A DNA stretch of 64,000 bases from Mugil cephalus (Eukaryota; Chordata; Actinopteri; Mugiliformes; Mugilidae). Under the pieces are notes generated by a model. The model worked only from the letters and a program-made list of their open reading frames with translations, did not search any database and had not been told where the DNA came from. Made by a program: the position numbers and the translations under genes. Shown one piece after another: positions 9,805 to 21,856 of this stretch (within the stretch, counting starts at the first letter, position 1; each line of letters opens with the position of its first letter). The stretch covers positions 7,085,501-7,149,500 of the forward strand of contig NC_061778.1 of NCBI RefSeq assembly GCF_022458985.1. Reading direction: 5' to 3'.

Positions 9805-11072
9805 GATATATCTTTAATGCACAAGCCTAGAGTGCAGGGCAGAATGATTGCAGTGTGTTTTAAAGTATGTTTCAGGATTAGTCAGAATATCAAGCAGACT
9901 GGAGATCTTTGCCTCCATATTTGTCTGACAACCATCTTCGCAGTGTCCTGGAAATGAGGCCAAGATTCCCCACATTCAGATGAAATTAAGACGTCCAATT
10001 ATTAGATTCTTTGAGAAGTGAGTCAAAAGAAATTTAAATGTGTGGCTCAGGACTTTGCTCAGTTCACAGCCGTGCTCATCAACCATCTGCCTCATGACGT
10101 AATGGTGAAAATCATTCAGAGAATCATTACGTTCATATGCAGGTAGGCACACAGTGTGAGAAAGAAGTCTTTAGTTTAAGTCAAAGAACAAATTTACTGG
10201 CCTAATGTTTTTTTAATCCATTTATTAGTTTGCTAATTTTACTCTATGCTCAGTGAACTCAGTGAAAGCTGATTCAGATAATCAGGAAGGCACCTAATAG
10301 TGGCCTTTTTATTTGTACTTTTTGCACTTTTTGTACGTCTGAAATGTGTACCAGTGGGTTTCAGTGTCATCGCATGAGAGGGGTCTGACATGATTTACCT
10401 TTGACTGATTAATATTTTGACATTACAATAAAAAAGCTTTTACACCAATTGTAATTTTTACTGCCACTTGAAGTGCACGCTTCACAATCTGTTTATAAAA
10501 ATGATACACGGCAAATGTCGTTTCAGAATAGCTGGATTTTATTACACACCTCACACATCAGACTTGTCATCTTATTTTTTCTTTGTTTGAAATAAATAAA
10601 TAAATAAAATAATGGAACACAAAGTACATCATTGGTAAATGAAAATGTGAACATTTGCACAGTTAAGATGCAAATTGGGAGACAATATTTAAATGCACAA
10701 TCAGATGTGAAGATGAAAGAAACAAATCTGAAAAAGAAACAGGCTTCCTTAAAATTAACAGCACAGACAATACTAAAACCAAACTATGACTAACATTTGT
10801 CAATGAGACCTGTTTTCCCCACTTTTACAAACACTTTAAAGTTACAAGCTGTGTGCAACTTTATGTGAAGTCAAAACTGTTTTAACAAACCTTTTTTTTA
10901 GAGTTTCACTCAAGAAAAAAGTGTGACTAGACACATTTTTACTTCACATTCATGTTATAATTATTGTCCACGTTTCTTCAACATATCCTTCTGATATAAT
11001 ACAGTGTTATGATGGCAGTGGCCATTTTAAGAAAGTCGAAAATCAATGCGTTTAATCTTTCATGTGAAGAAG
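9805..11072. other. Intergenic stretch, 3' flank of the fourth OR
   Basis: No gene seen. It holds a short AAATA tandem run near 10590-10610. A minus-strand AATAAA at 10543-10538 could serve as polyadenylation signal for the OR at 11073-12008. The rest is unassigned AT-rich sequence. Confidence 0.5.
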
Positions 11073-12008
11073 TTAAAAGGAGACTCTGTTTTTTAAGGCT
11101 GCCAGGAGGGTGTTTCGTATTTCACTCGTGTACAGACCGTACACGATTGGATTCAGAATTGGAGGAATGAGAAAGATTAGCATGCCCATTATCTTTTGCA
11201 AGTCAGCTGAAACGTTTTTAAACCTGTGAGATAAAATTGTGAAGGTTGCCACCACCTCAAATATGATCAGCAGCACCAGCTGTGCGACACACGTGTTCAC
11301 GGCTTTCATCTTGGTTTCAAATTTCCTCGTGACCACGCACGTGATCAGAATCTTGACGTAGGAGTACGCCTGGATAGAGACGCTCACAACCTGGATGACG
11401 GCCGTGTTAAACAGCCCTATGATGTTGTTGACTGCCGTGTTTCCGCACGTGAGCTTCAGGAGAGACGGGTTATCACAGAACACATTCATAATGACAGATT
11501 TGCACCTGGGAAGCCGCGTCTGCAGAGAGAACAGCGAAAAAATCAGGAGAAAGTCAAACCCCCAAACTAGAGAGATAATGCAAATGACAGCTCTCTGGGT
11601 CATGACTGAGCTGTAGCGTAGCGGCATGCAGATGGCAACGTAACGATCAAAGGACATGGCTGCAAGAATGAACAAAACCCCACCACCATACATATGCAGC
11701 AGGAATGCCTGTAAAACACAGAGGGGGTAGTAAACCTTGTGCGTCTCCGTGACAATATCTGAGAGCACTTTTGGCAGCATTGCAGTTATTCCTATCAAGT
11801 CATTGAGGGGGAGGCTCAACAGGATGAAATACATGGGCTTGTGGAGTTTCTTCTTCAGAATGATCAAAGTCAGCAAGGTCATGTTGCAGGAAACCCCAAA
11901 CAAATAAATGGCAATACCGAGAAAAAATATGGGATACTTTCCTCCAGGTGGGATAAAAAATGGGTCCAAGGTTAACTCAGAAGTGAATCCAAAAGTTATG
12001 TTTTCCAT
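11073..12008 (-). CDS. Teleost olfactory receptor, fourth gene
   Basis: Intact single-exon odorant receptor of 311 residues. I place the start at the ATG at 12008 (MENITF...) rather than at upstream in-frame non-ATG codons. It shows an N-glycosylation site (NIT), LHKPMY in loop 1, MSFDRYVAIC at the end of TM3, a cysteine-rich loop 2, and a canonical NPIVYG in TM7, unlike the array genes. It is clearly diverged from the array copies (about 35-40% identity by eye), so it is a separate lineage in the same cluster. A minus-strand AATAAAAG-like TATA element lies near 12135. Ligand unknown. Confidence 0.93.
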   Translation of the reverse strand: MENITFGFTSELTLDPFFIPPGGKYPIFFLGIAIYLFGVSCNMTLLTLIILKKKLHKPMYFILLSLPLNDLIGITAMLPKVLSDIVTETHKVYYPLCVLQAFLLHMYGGGVLFILAAMSFDRYVAICMPLRYSSVMTQRAVICIISLVWGFDFLLIFSLFSLQTRLPRCKSVIMNVFCDNPSLLKLTCGNTAVNNIIGLFNTAVIQVVSVSIQAYSYVKILITCVVTRKFETKMKAVNTCVAQLVLLIIFEVVATFTILSHRFKNVSADLQKIMGMLIFLIPPILNPIVYGLYTSEIRNTLLAALKNRVSF

Positions 12009-12259
12009 CTTCAACTCAGATTAATGGGTAAAAAGACAATAACGGAAGCGCATCATTAGAAACTAAGCGTCCAGAAGCTCTGTCACATTCAGAGCAACAG
12101 AGCCTGAAGTGCAAAGAGATGCTCAGCCCTTCATCTTTTATTCTAATGTCACCGTAGCCGTAACACGTTCACGTCACGTGTTTCCTCGGGGACTATTGAC
12201 GGCTTTTCAAAGATAAACAAGAACAAGATCACTGAAAGCAAGTGGTTTTTAAAAGATAC

Positions 12260-13225
12260 ATGCTGTAAACTAATAATGCTTTCAAAAATGCAAGTGTTAA
12301 TAGTTTATTTCCATCAATTAACAAAATGAAGTGAATGAACAGAAGAAAAATCTAAACCAAATCAGTATCTGGCGTTACCACCCTTTCCCTTCAAGACAGC
12401 ATCAACTCTTCTAGGTCCTTGCACGCAGTTTTTGAAGGAACTCAGCGGGTAGGTTGTTCCAGACATGTTGGAGAACTGACCACAGATCATCTGTGGATGT
12501 AGACTTCCTCAAATCCTTCTGTCTCTTCATGGCATCGCAGACACACTCCATGATGTTGCGATCAGGGCTCTGTGGGGGCCATGCCATCACTTCCAGGACT
12601 TCTTCCAGGACTATGCTGAAGATAGTTCTTAATGACCTTGGCTGTATGTTCGGGGACTTTGTCCTGCTGCAGAATGAATTTGGGGTCAATCATGTGCCTC
12701 CCTGATGGTACTGATGTATTTACTTGTATTTCTCAGCATTTATCAATTAGTCCTGACCAAATCTCCAGCTTCAGTTGCAGAAATTTAGCACCAAACTTTC
12801 AAGGAACCTCCACCGTGCTTCACTGTTGCCTGCAGATGCTCGTTATTGTAGCTCTCTCCAGCCCTCGGTGAATTAACCGCCTTCGGCTACAGGCAAATAT
12901 TTCAAATTTTGACTAATCAGTCCAGAGCACCTGCTGCCATTTTCATGGCATTTCCATAGTTGAGTCATTTGGCCTTGTTTCCACGTCAGATGGATGGATT
13001 TTGTAGACAGTAGATGAGTGTACCTGGGTCCCGCTGGTTGGATGGCTCTGCTGGACATCTACCGATTTCAAAGAGAAATAAGCTTGATGTGTTTTTCTTC
13101 CGCTGCGCTAAGTTGCCTGACTTTGTGGAAGTGTACCTACAAGGACTGATGCTGGTTTGAAGCAAAGGGTAGTAACACCAAATATTGATGTGACTTAGAT
13201 TTTTCTTATGTTCGCTCATTTTGCA
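12260..13225 (-). mobile_element. Internally deleted Tc1-like transposon, second family
   Basis: Tc1-like remnant different in family from the one at 8090-9804. The minus-strand frame at 12411-12689 keeps the transposase C-terminus, including MAWPPQSPDRN and VWNNLPAEFLQKL, the usual region after the second catalytic Asp. Moving right, the equivalents of the central catalytic region can be followed to about 13115. There an internal deletion joins directly to the distal untranslated end, so the DNA-binding part is missing. The coding frame is also broken elsewhere. Inactive. Confidence 0.85.
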
Positions 13226-14574
13226 TTGGTTGTTTTGAATTCTGCAAAAATCCACTGTAAAATTCATGACTCTTTACGGGAAACAAAACTTTAAAAACAT
13301 GTAAAGTGAATAAGAACAAGTGAGTTCGTTTTAAGTCCTTAAATCTTTTTGTGTTACATGTGAGCGTCTGTGCAATAGTACAAATGTCCAGGTTTGTTTA
13401 GTTTAAAATAAACAAATGACCGCAACTATGAGTTGTTAATCGGCCCTGAAAGTAATTGAATTCTGGTTTGATTTGTATTCATTCCATTGAATATGTATTA
13501 GTACAATATTATAATTGGCATAAGATTTCTGTAATTTTATTTTAACTAAAGGCCTACTTCAACAGTTTTATGTCACTGTCTACACACGTCGAATTGGCAG
13601 AATTACGTCAGCTTGACGCCTCATTACTTTGTCAAAACACATTATTAATGAGTCCCTTGGAGATGTGATGACATGGTGTGTTATTAACAGTCCCATGTGG
13701 TAATTAATCCCTGGACAAACAGCGAGACCTCCGGTCGATAATGAGATACTGTTTTACTTGCTAATGAAGGATGTGGTTTAATAGCACCCGTGGGAGGCTG
13801 ATGCTTAGTCAAATGTTTACAACTTGTGATATCAGCCTGTGCTTTACTTAAAAACTTTTGATTTGTTAATTTTCATCACTTGATGTGTATGTAAAGCAAA
13901 ATGAAAAGGCATCTTTAGTTAAACAAACAGCGTCTCCTAAAATTCTTTCTACCTTGTTGTTATAAATTATTATGATTAATAGATATTTAAAATGGGTAAT
14001 AATTATATTGTGTAAAAATGTGTGTATTAATTTGTCATGTATTAAATCCTTTTATCCGGCATTGTTGTCTTATGTATCTTAAAATGAAAAATACTAATTG
14101 AAACAGAGCAGTTAAGTGGTCACATCAGGCCACAGAGGATGAGGAATCGAAAGGGCCGTCAGGACACTAGGACGGGACTAATCATCTCTCCCCGGAGAGA
14201 TGGACATGATGGACCCTTGAGCTGCTTTGATAATTGATTTGACCCTTTAATTGCTTTGTGTGCAGCCTCTAAATTAGCTTCATGTGGTGTGATTGAGCTG
14301 CCTCATACCTTTTTTTTTTTCAATCTTTTGGTGTTTCTAAAGGTTTCTTTTGACCCCACCCCGTAGGTGTCCTTTATTCTGCCTGTCAGCCCTTTATGAC
14401 CACAAGTAAACAAGTGTGTTCTTTTAAACTCTCCAGTCAAATAAATGGCACCTAAAGGGCAACACATTAAGATATATGAGTACAGTCCAATCCAACTCTT
14501 AGACCTTCTCATGACCTAAAGCTCTGGACACACCAAAAATATTGATTGATATTGATGATATTGACTCACATTGC
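13226..14574. other. Intergenic stretch with possible conserved homeodomain-site block
   Basis: No gene seen. Between about 13600-13790 and 14100-14290 the sequence is less repetitive and holds many TAAT/ATTA cores (ATTAATGAG, TTATTAAC, GGTAATTAATCC, GATAATTGATTTG, AAATTAGC). This is typical of enhancers bound by homeodomain proteins, but conservation cannot be tested here. Confidence 0.3.
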
Positions 14575-14895
14575 CTGTATCATGACTCATCGGAGAATGG
14601 ACATGGGACCTTCTGAGGGTGTCCTGTGGTGACCTCTAACAGGATGTTGTTAGTGGGGGCCTTTGAGGCCTGTGAGTTGAGGGGAGGGGATCTCTGTGGA
14701 TCGTCCCACCGATACTTGACCAGTTTGGGATCTAGTGAATTTGGAGGCCAGGTCAACACCTTGTGCTGTTTTTTCATGTTTTTTTTTTTAGTTGTTCCTA
14801 AACTGTTTTTGTTTGTGTCTGTGTCAGGCTGCAGGTTGCTATGGGGTGTTGGTGTCTGGTCTGGTCTAGATAGGTGGTACATGTCTTAGTAACAT
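14575..14895 (-). mobile_element. Non-autonomous Tc1-derived element, reverse copy
   Basis: Read on the minus strand this contains the transposase-derived stretch for VLTWPPNS (14740-14765 region) and CATGTACCACC. Novel internal sequence between them is shared with the copy at 33919-34665. It is a deletion derivative of the fish Tc1-like family whose ends read TGATCAGCCACAACATTATG. No coding capacity. Confidence 0.7.
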
Positions 14896-15045
14896 CCACA
14901 TCCACATGCCAGGTCCAAAGGTTTCTCAGCAGAACACTGAGTTGTCGCTAGAGGGTCAATTTTCACGACCTGTGTACCTGACTGATGTATGTTCTTTGCG
15001 TCAATTAAAATATATAGAGAATATATATAGAAAATAACTCTTCAT

Positions 15046-15063
15046 ACCAGCAGGTGGCAGCAG
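15046..15063 (+). promoter_or_regulatory. CTCF-like motif
   Basis: The sequence ACCAGCAGGTGGCAGCAG is a good match by eye to the vertebrate CTCF core. It lies between the minus-strand ORs and the plus-strand OR. Motif match only; binding is not shown. Confidence 0.3.
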
Positions 15064-15349
15064 TCTGTGTTCGTGATTGAAGAGAGCAAATGACCCTCTA
15101 TTAGCTTGGAGGCTAGGAAGCAAGGAAGAGCTATAAACCGTTGCACACAAATCATGACAACAATTAACAAAATTCAGTTAATGCACATATACTGTTCCTG
15201 TTAGGTTGGACTTCTGAGACGCTTTGAGCAACAGCTTTGAACAAAGGAGCTTTTTGATGTTCCACTTCAAGACCCAAGGGTGATGGACATGTAAACGAGA
15301 TGTAAATTTAATATCAAATTAAAGATTTCAATGCATGTACTTGAGGAAA

Positions 15350-15628
15350 CGCAGGGGTCATTGGAGCCTATCGCAGCTCTCATCAGACGAGAGGTCGGGT
15401 ACAACCTGGATAGGTCGCCAGTCTATCGCAGAGCTAACACACAGACAAACAACCATTCACACCTAGGGTCAATTCAGAGTCACCGGTTAACCTAACAAGC
15501 ATGTCTTTAGATGGTGGGAGGAAATGGGAGTACGTGGAGAAAACTCACGCAGACACAAGCAGAACATGCAAACTCCACCCAGAAAGGCCCGAGGTGGATT
15601 CAGTGCTAACCACCGCCGCCCTTGTGGG
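15350..15628 (-). repeat. Common fish dispersed repeat
   Basis: Contains the well-known fish stretch including CATTCACACCTAGGG, AGTCACCGGTTAACC and CATGCAAACTCCACCCAGAA. It is read here in the orientation opposite to the usual description. Related pieces are at the start of each OR array unit and at 25900-26070. Class not determined. Confidence 0.7.
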
Positions 15629-15677
15629 AACCTGCTAAATAACAATAATTAAAAAAATGAGCTGACATTACCCAGAA

Positions 15678-15989
15678 GATAAAAGACATCGGCATCTACC
15701 TGCAGACTTGAGATTCCCTTCGCAACAAGCAAGGTACTTCCCATTACTAACTGGCTCTCTGTCTGACATTAGGTTTTGCGGAGTATTTGTTGCATATTAC
15801 TTTCAGTTTAATATAGATAATAGACGTCAAATGTGTGTTTATAATGTACTAAAAGATGAAATAATGTCAGTAAAAGAACAAGGCAGATTTTATTTTCATG
15901 CTTTTTATAATTATACTGTTTTTGTGCATTTTGGGCTGAATAAAACAAATTTCTGTGTTTTAATATAATTTCTATCTTTCAGGTTCACG
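15678..15989 (+). promoter_or_regulatory. Probable promoter and 5' UTR intron of the fifth OR
   Basis: GATAAAAGACATC near 15678 may act as TATA element. A leader exon could end at about 15733 (AAGCAAG then GTACTT). The acceptor TATCTTTCAG ends at 15982, just before the exon with the ATG at 15990. This parallels the spliced leader of the array ORs. Inferred from signals only. Confidence 0.4.
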
Positions 15990-16928
15990 ATGACCATAAA
16001 CACGACAATCTCAAGCAACATCCTGGAGATCCAAGGCTTCGACATCTCTCCAGAGTTCATGTATCCTCTGTTCTTCCTGCTGCTGTTCGTGTACTGCTCG
16101 CTGCTCTTCTCTAACATCGGGGTTCTCGTTCTCATCATCACCGAGAAGAGCCTGCACCAACCGATGTACATCCTCTTCTGCAACCTGTCCGTCAACGACC
16201 TGATAGGAAACACGGTGCTGCTGCCCCAGCTCATGGCTCACATCCTGTCGACTAAACGCTTCATCACCTACAACCAGTGCGTGATTCAGGCCTTTCAGAG
16301 CCACACGTTCGGCTCTGCCTCGCACCTCATCCTCGTCATCATGGCCATCGACAGATACGTGGCGATATGTCACCCCCTGAGGTACAGCTCGATCATGACT
16401 ACCAGAACTGTGGTCGGGCTGTCAGCTACTGCCTGGGGGGCGTCCCTGGTGCTCGTCTCTGTTCTGATAGGCCTCACGGTGAGGCTGTCTCGCTGCAGGT
16501 CGGTCGTCCACAACGCTTACTGTGACAATGCATCCCTGTTCAAGCTGTCTTGTGAGGATGTGTCCATCAACAACATCTATGGACTCATTTTCACTGTGCT
16601 GCTCTTTGGTACTTCCATGGGAGGCATTGCAGTCACCTACTTCAGAATAGCTGTTATCTGTTGGATAAAGAAAAACAAGGAGTTAAACAACAGAGCGTTG
16701 CAGACCTGCGCCAGCCACCTTGTCCTGTACCTTATAATGCTCTGGTCAGGGTTTTTAACTATCATCCTGCATCGTTTCCCCGATTACCCAGATCTGAGGA
16801 AGATTGCGTACATTTTATTTCACGTGGTCCCCGCTAATTTAAATCCTATCATTTATGGGATGCAAACTAAATCACTGCGGGATAAAATTACACAAATACT
16901 GCAAAGAAAAGTGACTCCAACCTTGTAG
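15990..16928 (+). CDS. Teleost olfactory receptor, fifth gene, plus strand
   Basis: Intact single-exon odorant receptor of 312 residues. It has an N-glycosylation site near the N-terminus (NTT), LHQPMY in loop 1, MAIDRYVAICHPLRY at the end of TM3, a cysteine-rich loop 2, and canonical NPIIYG in TM7. Its third position is GC-rich compared with the array genes, giving long spurious frames on the other strand. It is transcribed opposite to the other four ORs and is the nearest OR to chrna10. A splice acceptor sits immediately upstream of the ATG. Ligand unknown. Confidence 0.93.
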   Translation: MTINTTISSNILEIQGFDISPEFMYPLFFLLLFVYCSLLFSNIGVLVLIITEKSLHQPMYILFCNLSVNDLIGNTVLLPQLMAHILSTKRFITYNQCVIQAFQSHTFGSASHLILVIMAIDRYVAICHPLRYSSIMTTRTVVGLSATAWGASLVLVSVLIGLTVRLSRCRSVVHNAYCDNASLFKLSCEDVSINNIYGLIFTVLLFGTSMGGIAVTYFRIAVICWIKKNKELNNRALQTCASHLVLYLIMLWSGFLTIILHRFPDYPDLRKIAYILFHVVPANLNPIIYGMQTKSLRDKITQILQRKVTPTL

Positions 16929-18372
16929 CATCTGTTTATTCCAGTTAAGCTGCAATAGCTGCTCTTCACACATGTTTGAACTCAACAAAGCAGATTATCA
17001 CGATTAAATTGTGAGGATGAGAAAGCCTGGTCTGTGTTTAATTCCTAATTCTGGTTATTTACATTCACTAACACCATCATTTCTACTGTCAAAGAACACA
17101 AAATCACAAATCATTAGGGTTTGTGATGTGCATTCATTCATATCTTATTATTAAGTTGTCAATTTTATTTTCCACATTAGTACAACACGATACAAACAGT
17201 ATGTGTATTGTGCATGTAATATAATGCATGGTTATGTATGTATAACGACATATTTAATACTTTGATCATAAAACTATTAAATGTTAAAGCAGTTTCTGTA
17301 TTTTTATGGCCTGTAAATGCAAATGATTGATTTTTATTAACATCTCAACTCTGTTGTTAATTTTTCTTGAATAATGTGTCATATTAAATGTGTGCAGGGC
17401 CTGTTACATTACAGTGTGACTGAAGTCATATCAGATGTATTTGAAAACAATTGTTAATGATAAAATACACACTAAGACACACGGGCATTTATTGCAATAC
17501 CATTTTTTGTTCAATAATGCAATAGATTTGTAATTCTTCTGATTAATTATGTGGTGAAACTTTCATAAATTACTTTCTTACACTCCTTCGGGTGTTTTGG
17601 CCTTAACTATATATGTTAAACTGTAAGAAGACGCATTTTGACTTGTCAAACTGTGTAAAAAGGGTGTAATTGACACCATCGGTTATGGTTCTGTTCCATT
17701 TAGGTGAGTAATGGTATCGTTGTTGTGTCTGCCTCAGTTTATGAAACACTAAATAGAACTGAACCATACTTACAACTTTAAAATCACTGTGAAAGGGGCT
17801 TTTATTCCACTACTTCTCTCATCTTTGTGATCTGATTAACTTCTCCATCACATCTCAGTTTAATCCTCTGCATCTCTAAAAGTGCTAATGCCTTAAAGTG
17901 CACTTTCTTACAGCTTTTTAAATACATAAAAGAAATAAATAAGCTCTGCTGATATTCTTTCTGAAGCACAGACATTATGCAGCAAGAGGAAATCTGTTTA
18001 AAAACCGGAGGATTTAACAGATAATCTGTGTGATTTACTGGTTGTATTTTTTAATCTTGTGTCAAACCCTTTTTTGACTGAATTGTCATGTTAGCAAATC
18101 TGCATTTTCATCTTCCAGACTACTGCGAAGTACTCGTGTTGTGTTTGTGTGTTTTTGTCTGTTTAAAATGAAATTAGTCGGTTGAAAAAGGAAAAACAAG
18201 AAGTACTAGTACTCCGCTTTCACTGGAGATCTAACACAACTATCTGTGTGTTTGTGTCCATTTGCACTGGGCAAGGAAAAATAATTGATTCCTTTAACAC
18301 CTTTGCAGCTTTTAATCTGTGCAACGTTTCTGTGCAAAGAAAAACAGGAAATGCAATACTTGTGAAATTGCC
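16929..18372. other. Intergenic stretch between the fifth OR and chrna10
   Basis: Converging 3' ends of the plus-strand OR and minus-strand chrna10. AT-rich, with no coding region, RNA gene or clear repeat recognised. Confidence 0.5.
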
Positions 18373-18378
18373 TTTATT
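18373..18378 (-). terminator. chrna10 polyadenylation signal
   Basis: AATAAA on the minus strand, about 240 bases beyond the chrna10 stop codon, the first consensus signal in that direction. Confidence 0.5.
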
Positions 18379-18617
18379 ATAAAATGTTGCTGATTTGCCA
18401 ACAGACTCGCAATTTCTTGGGTTGGTTTAATAACTTCCACACAACACTGGGGCAAAAGCTGTCCACAAGAAAACCCATAAACAGCATTTCATTAAAGATC
18501 TAATTCTACTCATAAACAGGACTGCAGTGTGGGGTGACATTGCCTTTGTATAACACGTAATGCATCCTGCCATGATCACTTTTATGTACACCGTCATAAA
18601 GACCTGCAGTTCTCCAG

Positions 18618-21600
18618 TTAGATGGCTTTGCCCATGATGAGGAGGCTCATAAAAAACACCATTATGAAGAACAGCCACATGAAGAAGCGGTCCAAAACCT
18701 TGGCCACCTTCTTCCACTCCCCAGTCCTTTTCTGCGTGGCCCTCTGATCTCGGTAACAGTTGGCTATGTACTCTATGTTACGCACCGTCTGCCTCTCATT
18801 GCCGTGGGTGCAGCAGGGAATCTCCCCGTCCGTCTTCTCTCTGTCACTAACTCCTCCTTTTCTGCATCTCCTCGAACCGTCTGAATCTGGACAGTCCGTG
18901 CTCACGAAAACGCCGTTTTTCCAGGTGCTGTACTGGCTGGTGGGGTTCTTCCCCATCGATCCTATCGGACTCATCATCTGATCGGCGTCCTCTCTGTCCT
19001 CGGAGCCCGCCGTCTCTTGTCCCCTCTCCATTTTGAAGGCGCAGTCGTCTCTGCACGGTCCAGCCTGACCGTTCATGTTGCAGTTAGCGTTGCTCTTTAC
19101 TTGAGGAGGCTCCTGTTTCTCCGGCTGCGGTGACATGCAGTTTTCACCCACTTCATAAACAAAACACATTCTGGCCATGTACTGCAGGATGACTATCTTG
19201 GCCCATTTGGGAACAGGCTTAGCATCTGGGCCACAGTGGTGTATGTTCATGATGAAGATGGTGAGAGCAGTGGAGGCTGTGATCATGGTCATTGTTGCAA
19301 TGTAGTATTTTCCTGTGGAAGGGAACAAGACAAGGAAGTGAACAAAAAGAACTGAAGCGTACAGTCAACAGTAATATTCCGGCTCTTACCAATAAGTGGT
19401 ACGTTTTCCGAGGGTGGCATGATCTCTGCAACCAACAGCTGAAAGACGGTGAGCGCTAGCATCACAGTGACGCCCAAGGAAACCTTCTCTCCAGAGTCAG
19501 CTGGCAGGTAGAAGCCCAGCGGAGCCAGAAAGGAGATCATCACACATGGTATGAGCAGGTTGAAGACATAGAAAGAAGCTCTCCTCTTGAGCTTCAGCGT
19601 GTAGGTCACGTCTGGGTATGGCTCCGCACAGCAGCCGTACACAATGATGTTCTTCTTAGCCGGCATACCGAGCACCTCCCACTCCACGTTGTCCACCAGG
19701 TCAGCCAGGTCGGCGTTCTCCATGGCGTTCAGGATGTCCAGCTGGTTGCCGTTGTATGTCCAGGAGCCATACGTGAACCGGCACTGCTGAGCGTCGAAGG
19801 GGAAGAAAGACACGTCCACTTTGCAAGAGCTCTTGGTGATGGCGGGGGAGTCCCACATTATCTGGCCGTCGTGTTGGATCACCACGTTGGTGTCCATGGA
19901 GCCAGTGAAATGATCGTCTGCGCTGGAGAAACAAAGACAATTTATCTAGAGGAAGAAGTAAAACAGAGATAACACATATTTTGGAAACACCTAAAAGTCA
20001 CCGAAGAGCAGTTTTATTTTTGAGAAACTTGATCCGGATGTAAAGGCACAAGTACACCAACTGAGGAGAGAGTCAACACATTTTGAAAGTTGTACTCGTT
20101 CCTCAGCTTTATGTCTGCATTTTCATAATTCCAATGATGCAACATGTTTGAATGCTTCTCGGTGCCACTTCCTTGTTTCTTCTTTCACCTCTGTCACAAA
20201 TGAGGCATTTCCGATTCATGTGTAATTCTTATTATCATCAGTTGGACTATTGTGTAAGTTGCATGACTGGTTATAAAAAAGCAGACGGAGGTCAGAACAC
20301 TCCTCTAAATAATGGCATCAAGGAATATTCAGCTTGTGCCCTTCATACCGACCGTCCTGGCATCATCATCATCATCAGTAAATGATTAACCCAATACCAG
20401 TCCGACCTACTTGTTATATAGGACTATATCAGGTCTCCATACATAACTACTAGGTATGCGGATGGTATCAAGTCCATCATAATCATCTTTATTCCATTTG
20501 AGGTATGCATCAACCCACACTTGCCGTATCCACAAATACGCAGTCAAAATTTGGTTTCGCTCATCCTGTAAAATATTGAAAGTGATGAAAAGTGATGACA
20601 ACAACAGGGGGCACGTCATAAGCAAAACACTCGTGTGGTAAAAATTTTTACAGATGTGTTGGCATCTGGGTGGATGGTCTAATCTCGCGTGTCCTGCTGT
20701 GTTTTTACCATGTCGATAATTTGTGACAGTGTAACCTGTAGAGTCACATTCAGGATGGTGCTTGTATCCTCTACAGGCCGCAGAGCGCTGGTGTAGTTGG
20801 TGAACAAGTCATTCAGGAGCTTCTGGGCGTATTTACCATGAGCACACCAACAAGCTTAGACAGGGAGAGAAACAGGCTCCAGTTATGTTATTATTATTAT
20901 TCTCTTTCAATGTTTATTTTACAGTTTATTCCGATTCTCATGTGTTCATCCTTAGTTTCCTGGGAAGAAAGGGAGAAACATGTGAAACATGTGAGACAGG
21001 ACAGATGGTGGAAGGGGGAAAAGAGGATGTCAGGCTAGATTGCCCTTCTACAAAGCTCTAGAAAGAGATCAGAGAAATCTGCCATTATGTGGCAGGCAGC
21101 AACTGCTTTCTTCATTGAGGCTGTGCGTGTTTTGATCGAATGCTTAATCCACCGGACACACAACATATGAGTATGAAAACTGAGCCTAAACATGGAGCCT
21201 AAACATCCATGAAGACAGTCATGTTGGAAATGTTTCAGCATAAATAAAGTAGCCACTTTTAAATATCTGTTTTTATTTATTTTTATTTTAAGGGAATTAT
21301 TCATTAATCTGATGTCATATAATAACTCTAAATTACCAGGAAATGACCAGGTAAATGTTTGGATATACTGTATATATATATCCCATATCCCAACAGGAGC
21401 TTCTTTCCATTGTCAACAGTGGATTTGGCCCAGCCAGATGTTAAACCTGAGTGAAACCTTTCAATAAAGCCTCTGAGCTGGATACAAAGAAGGTCTGCAG
21501 GATTATGATGAGAGCAAAATCCCTAAACAAATGACTGCAAGTTTATGGATTGTGTGACAGCTTGCACAGAGGAGCAGGGAAATCTGGTGTAGAAATGAAT

Positions 21601-21856
21601 GATTCATAAAATATATTTGTAAATGTTATAAGTAAAATGAAACAATGGGGATCAGAGTCAATAAGCAACATTTTGCAACATCTGGATTTTAATATATATA
21701 ATTTTATTTTTAAACCTTTATTTTTTCATATAACACAAGTAACCTGCCCTATTTATAAAATGTACAAATATTAACTGAAAATAAAATGAAAGGAAACTTA
21801 CTTGGCAAAATATTGGCACACAGAAGCGAGCAAAATAAAGTTCTCCATCGTTTCAT
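18618..21856 (-). CDS. chrna10: Neuronal nicotinic acetylcholine receptor alpha-10 subunit
   Basis: Five coding exons on the minus strand: 21856-21802, 20854-20709, 20565-20411, 19922-19390 and 19312-18618. They give 527 residues with all junction phases consistent. The product is a Cys-loop ligand-gated cation channel subunit; with alpha-9 it mediates efferent inhibition in hair cells. Visible features are a signal peptide (about 1-23), the start of the mature chain at GKYAQKLL, the Cys-loop C152-C166, the alpha-subunit vicinal pair C216-C217 (YGCC), TM1 about 233-257, TM2 with [15 protein letters not shown]3 about 299-323, a long TM3-TM4 loop, and TM4 ending at the C-terminus. Sequence alone resembles both alpha-9 and alpha-10. 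The neighbours pgap2 and stim1 match human 11p15.4, which favours alpha-10. Teleost a/b copy not assigned. Confidence 0.9.

Noticed and set aside
16011-16373. 120-codon minus-strand frame opposite the fifth OR
   Set aside because: Shadow of the real plus-strand receptor, produced by its GC-rich third positions.
18427-18717. 96-codon minus-strand frame at the chrna10 3' end
   Set aside because: Out-of-frame overlap with the last exon and 3' UTR of chrna10.
18618-21856. Assignment of the nicotinic subunit to alpha-9
   Set aside because: Sequence is ambiguous, but linkage to pgap2 and stim1 matches the CHRNA10 locus; kept as alpha-10 with the caveat stated.
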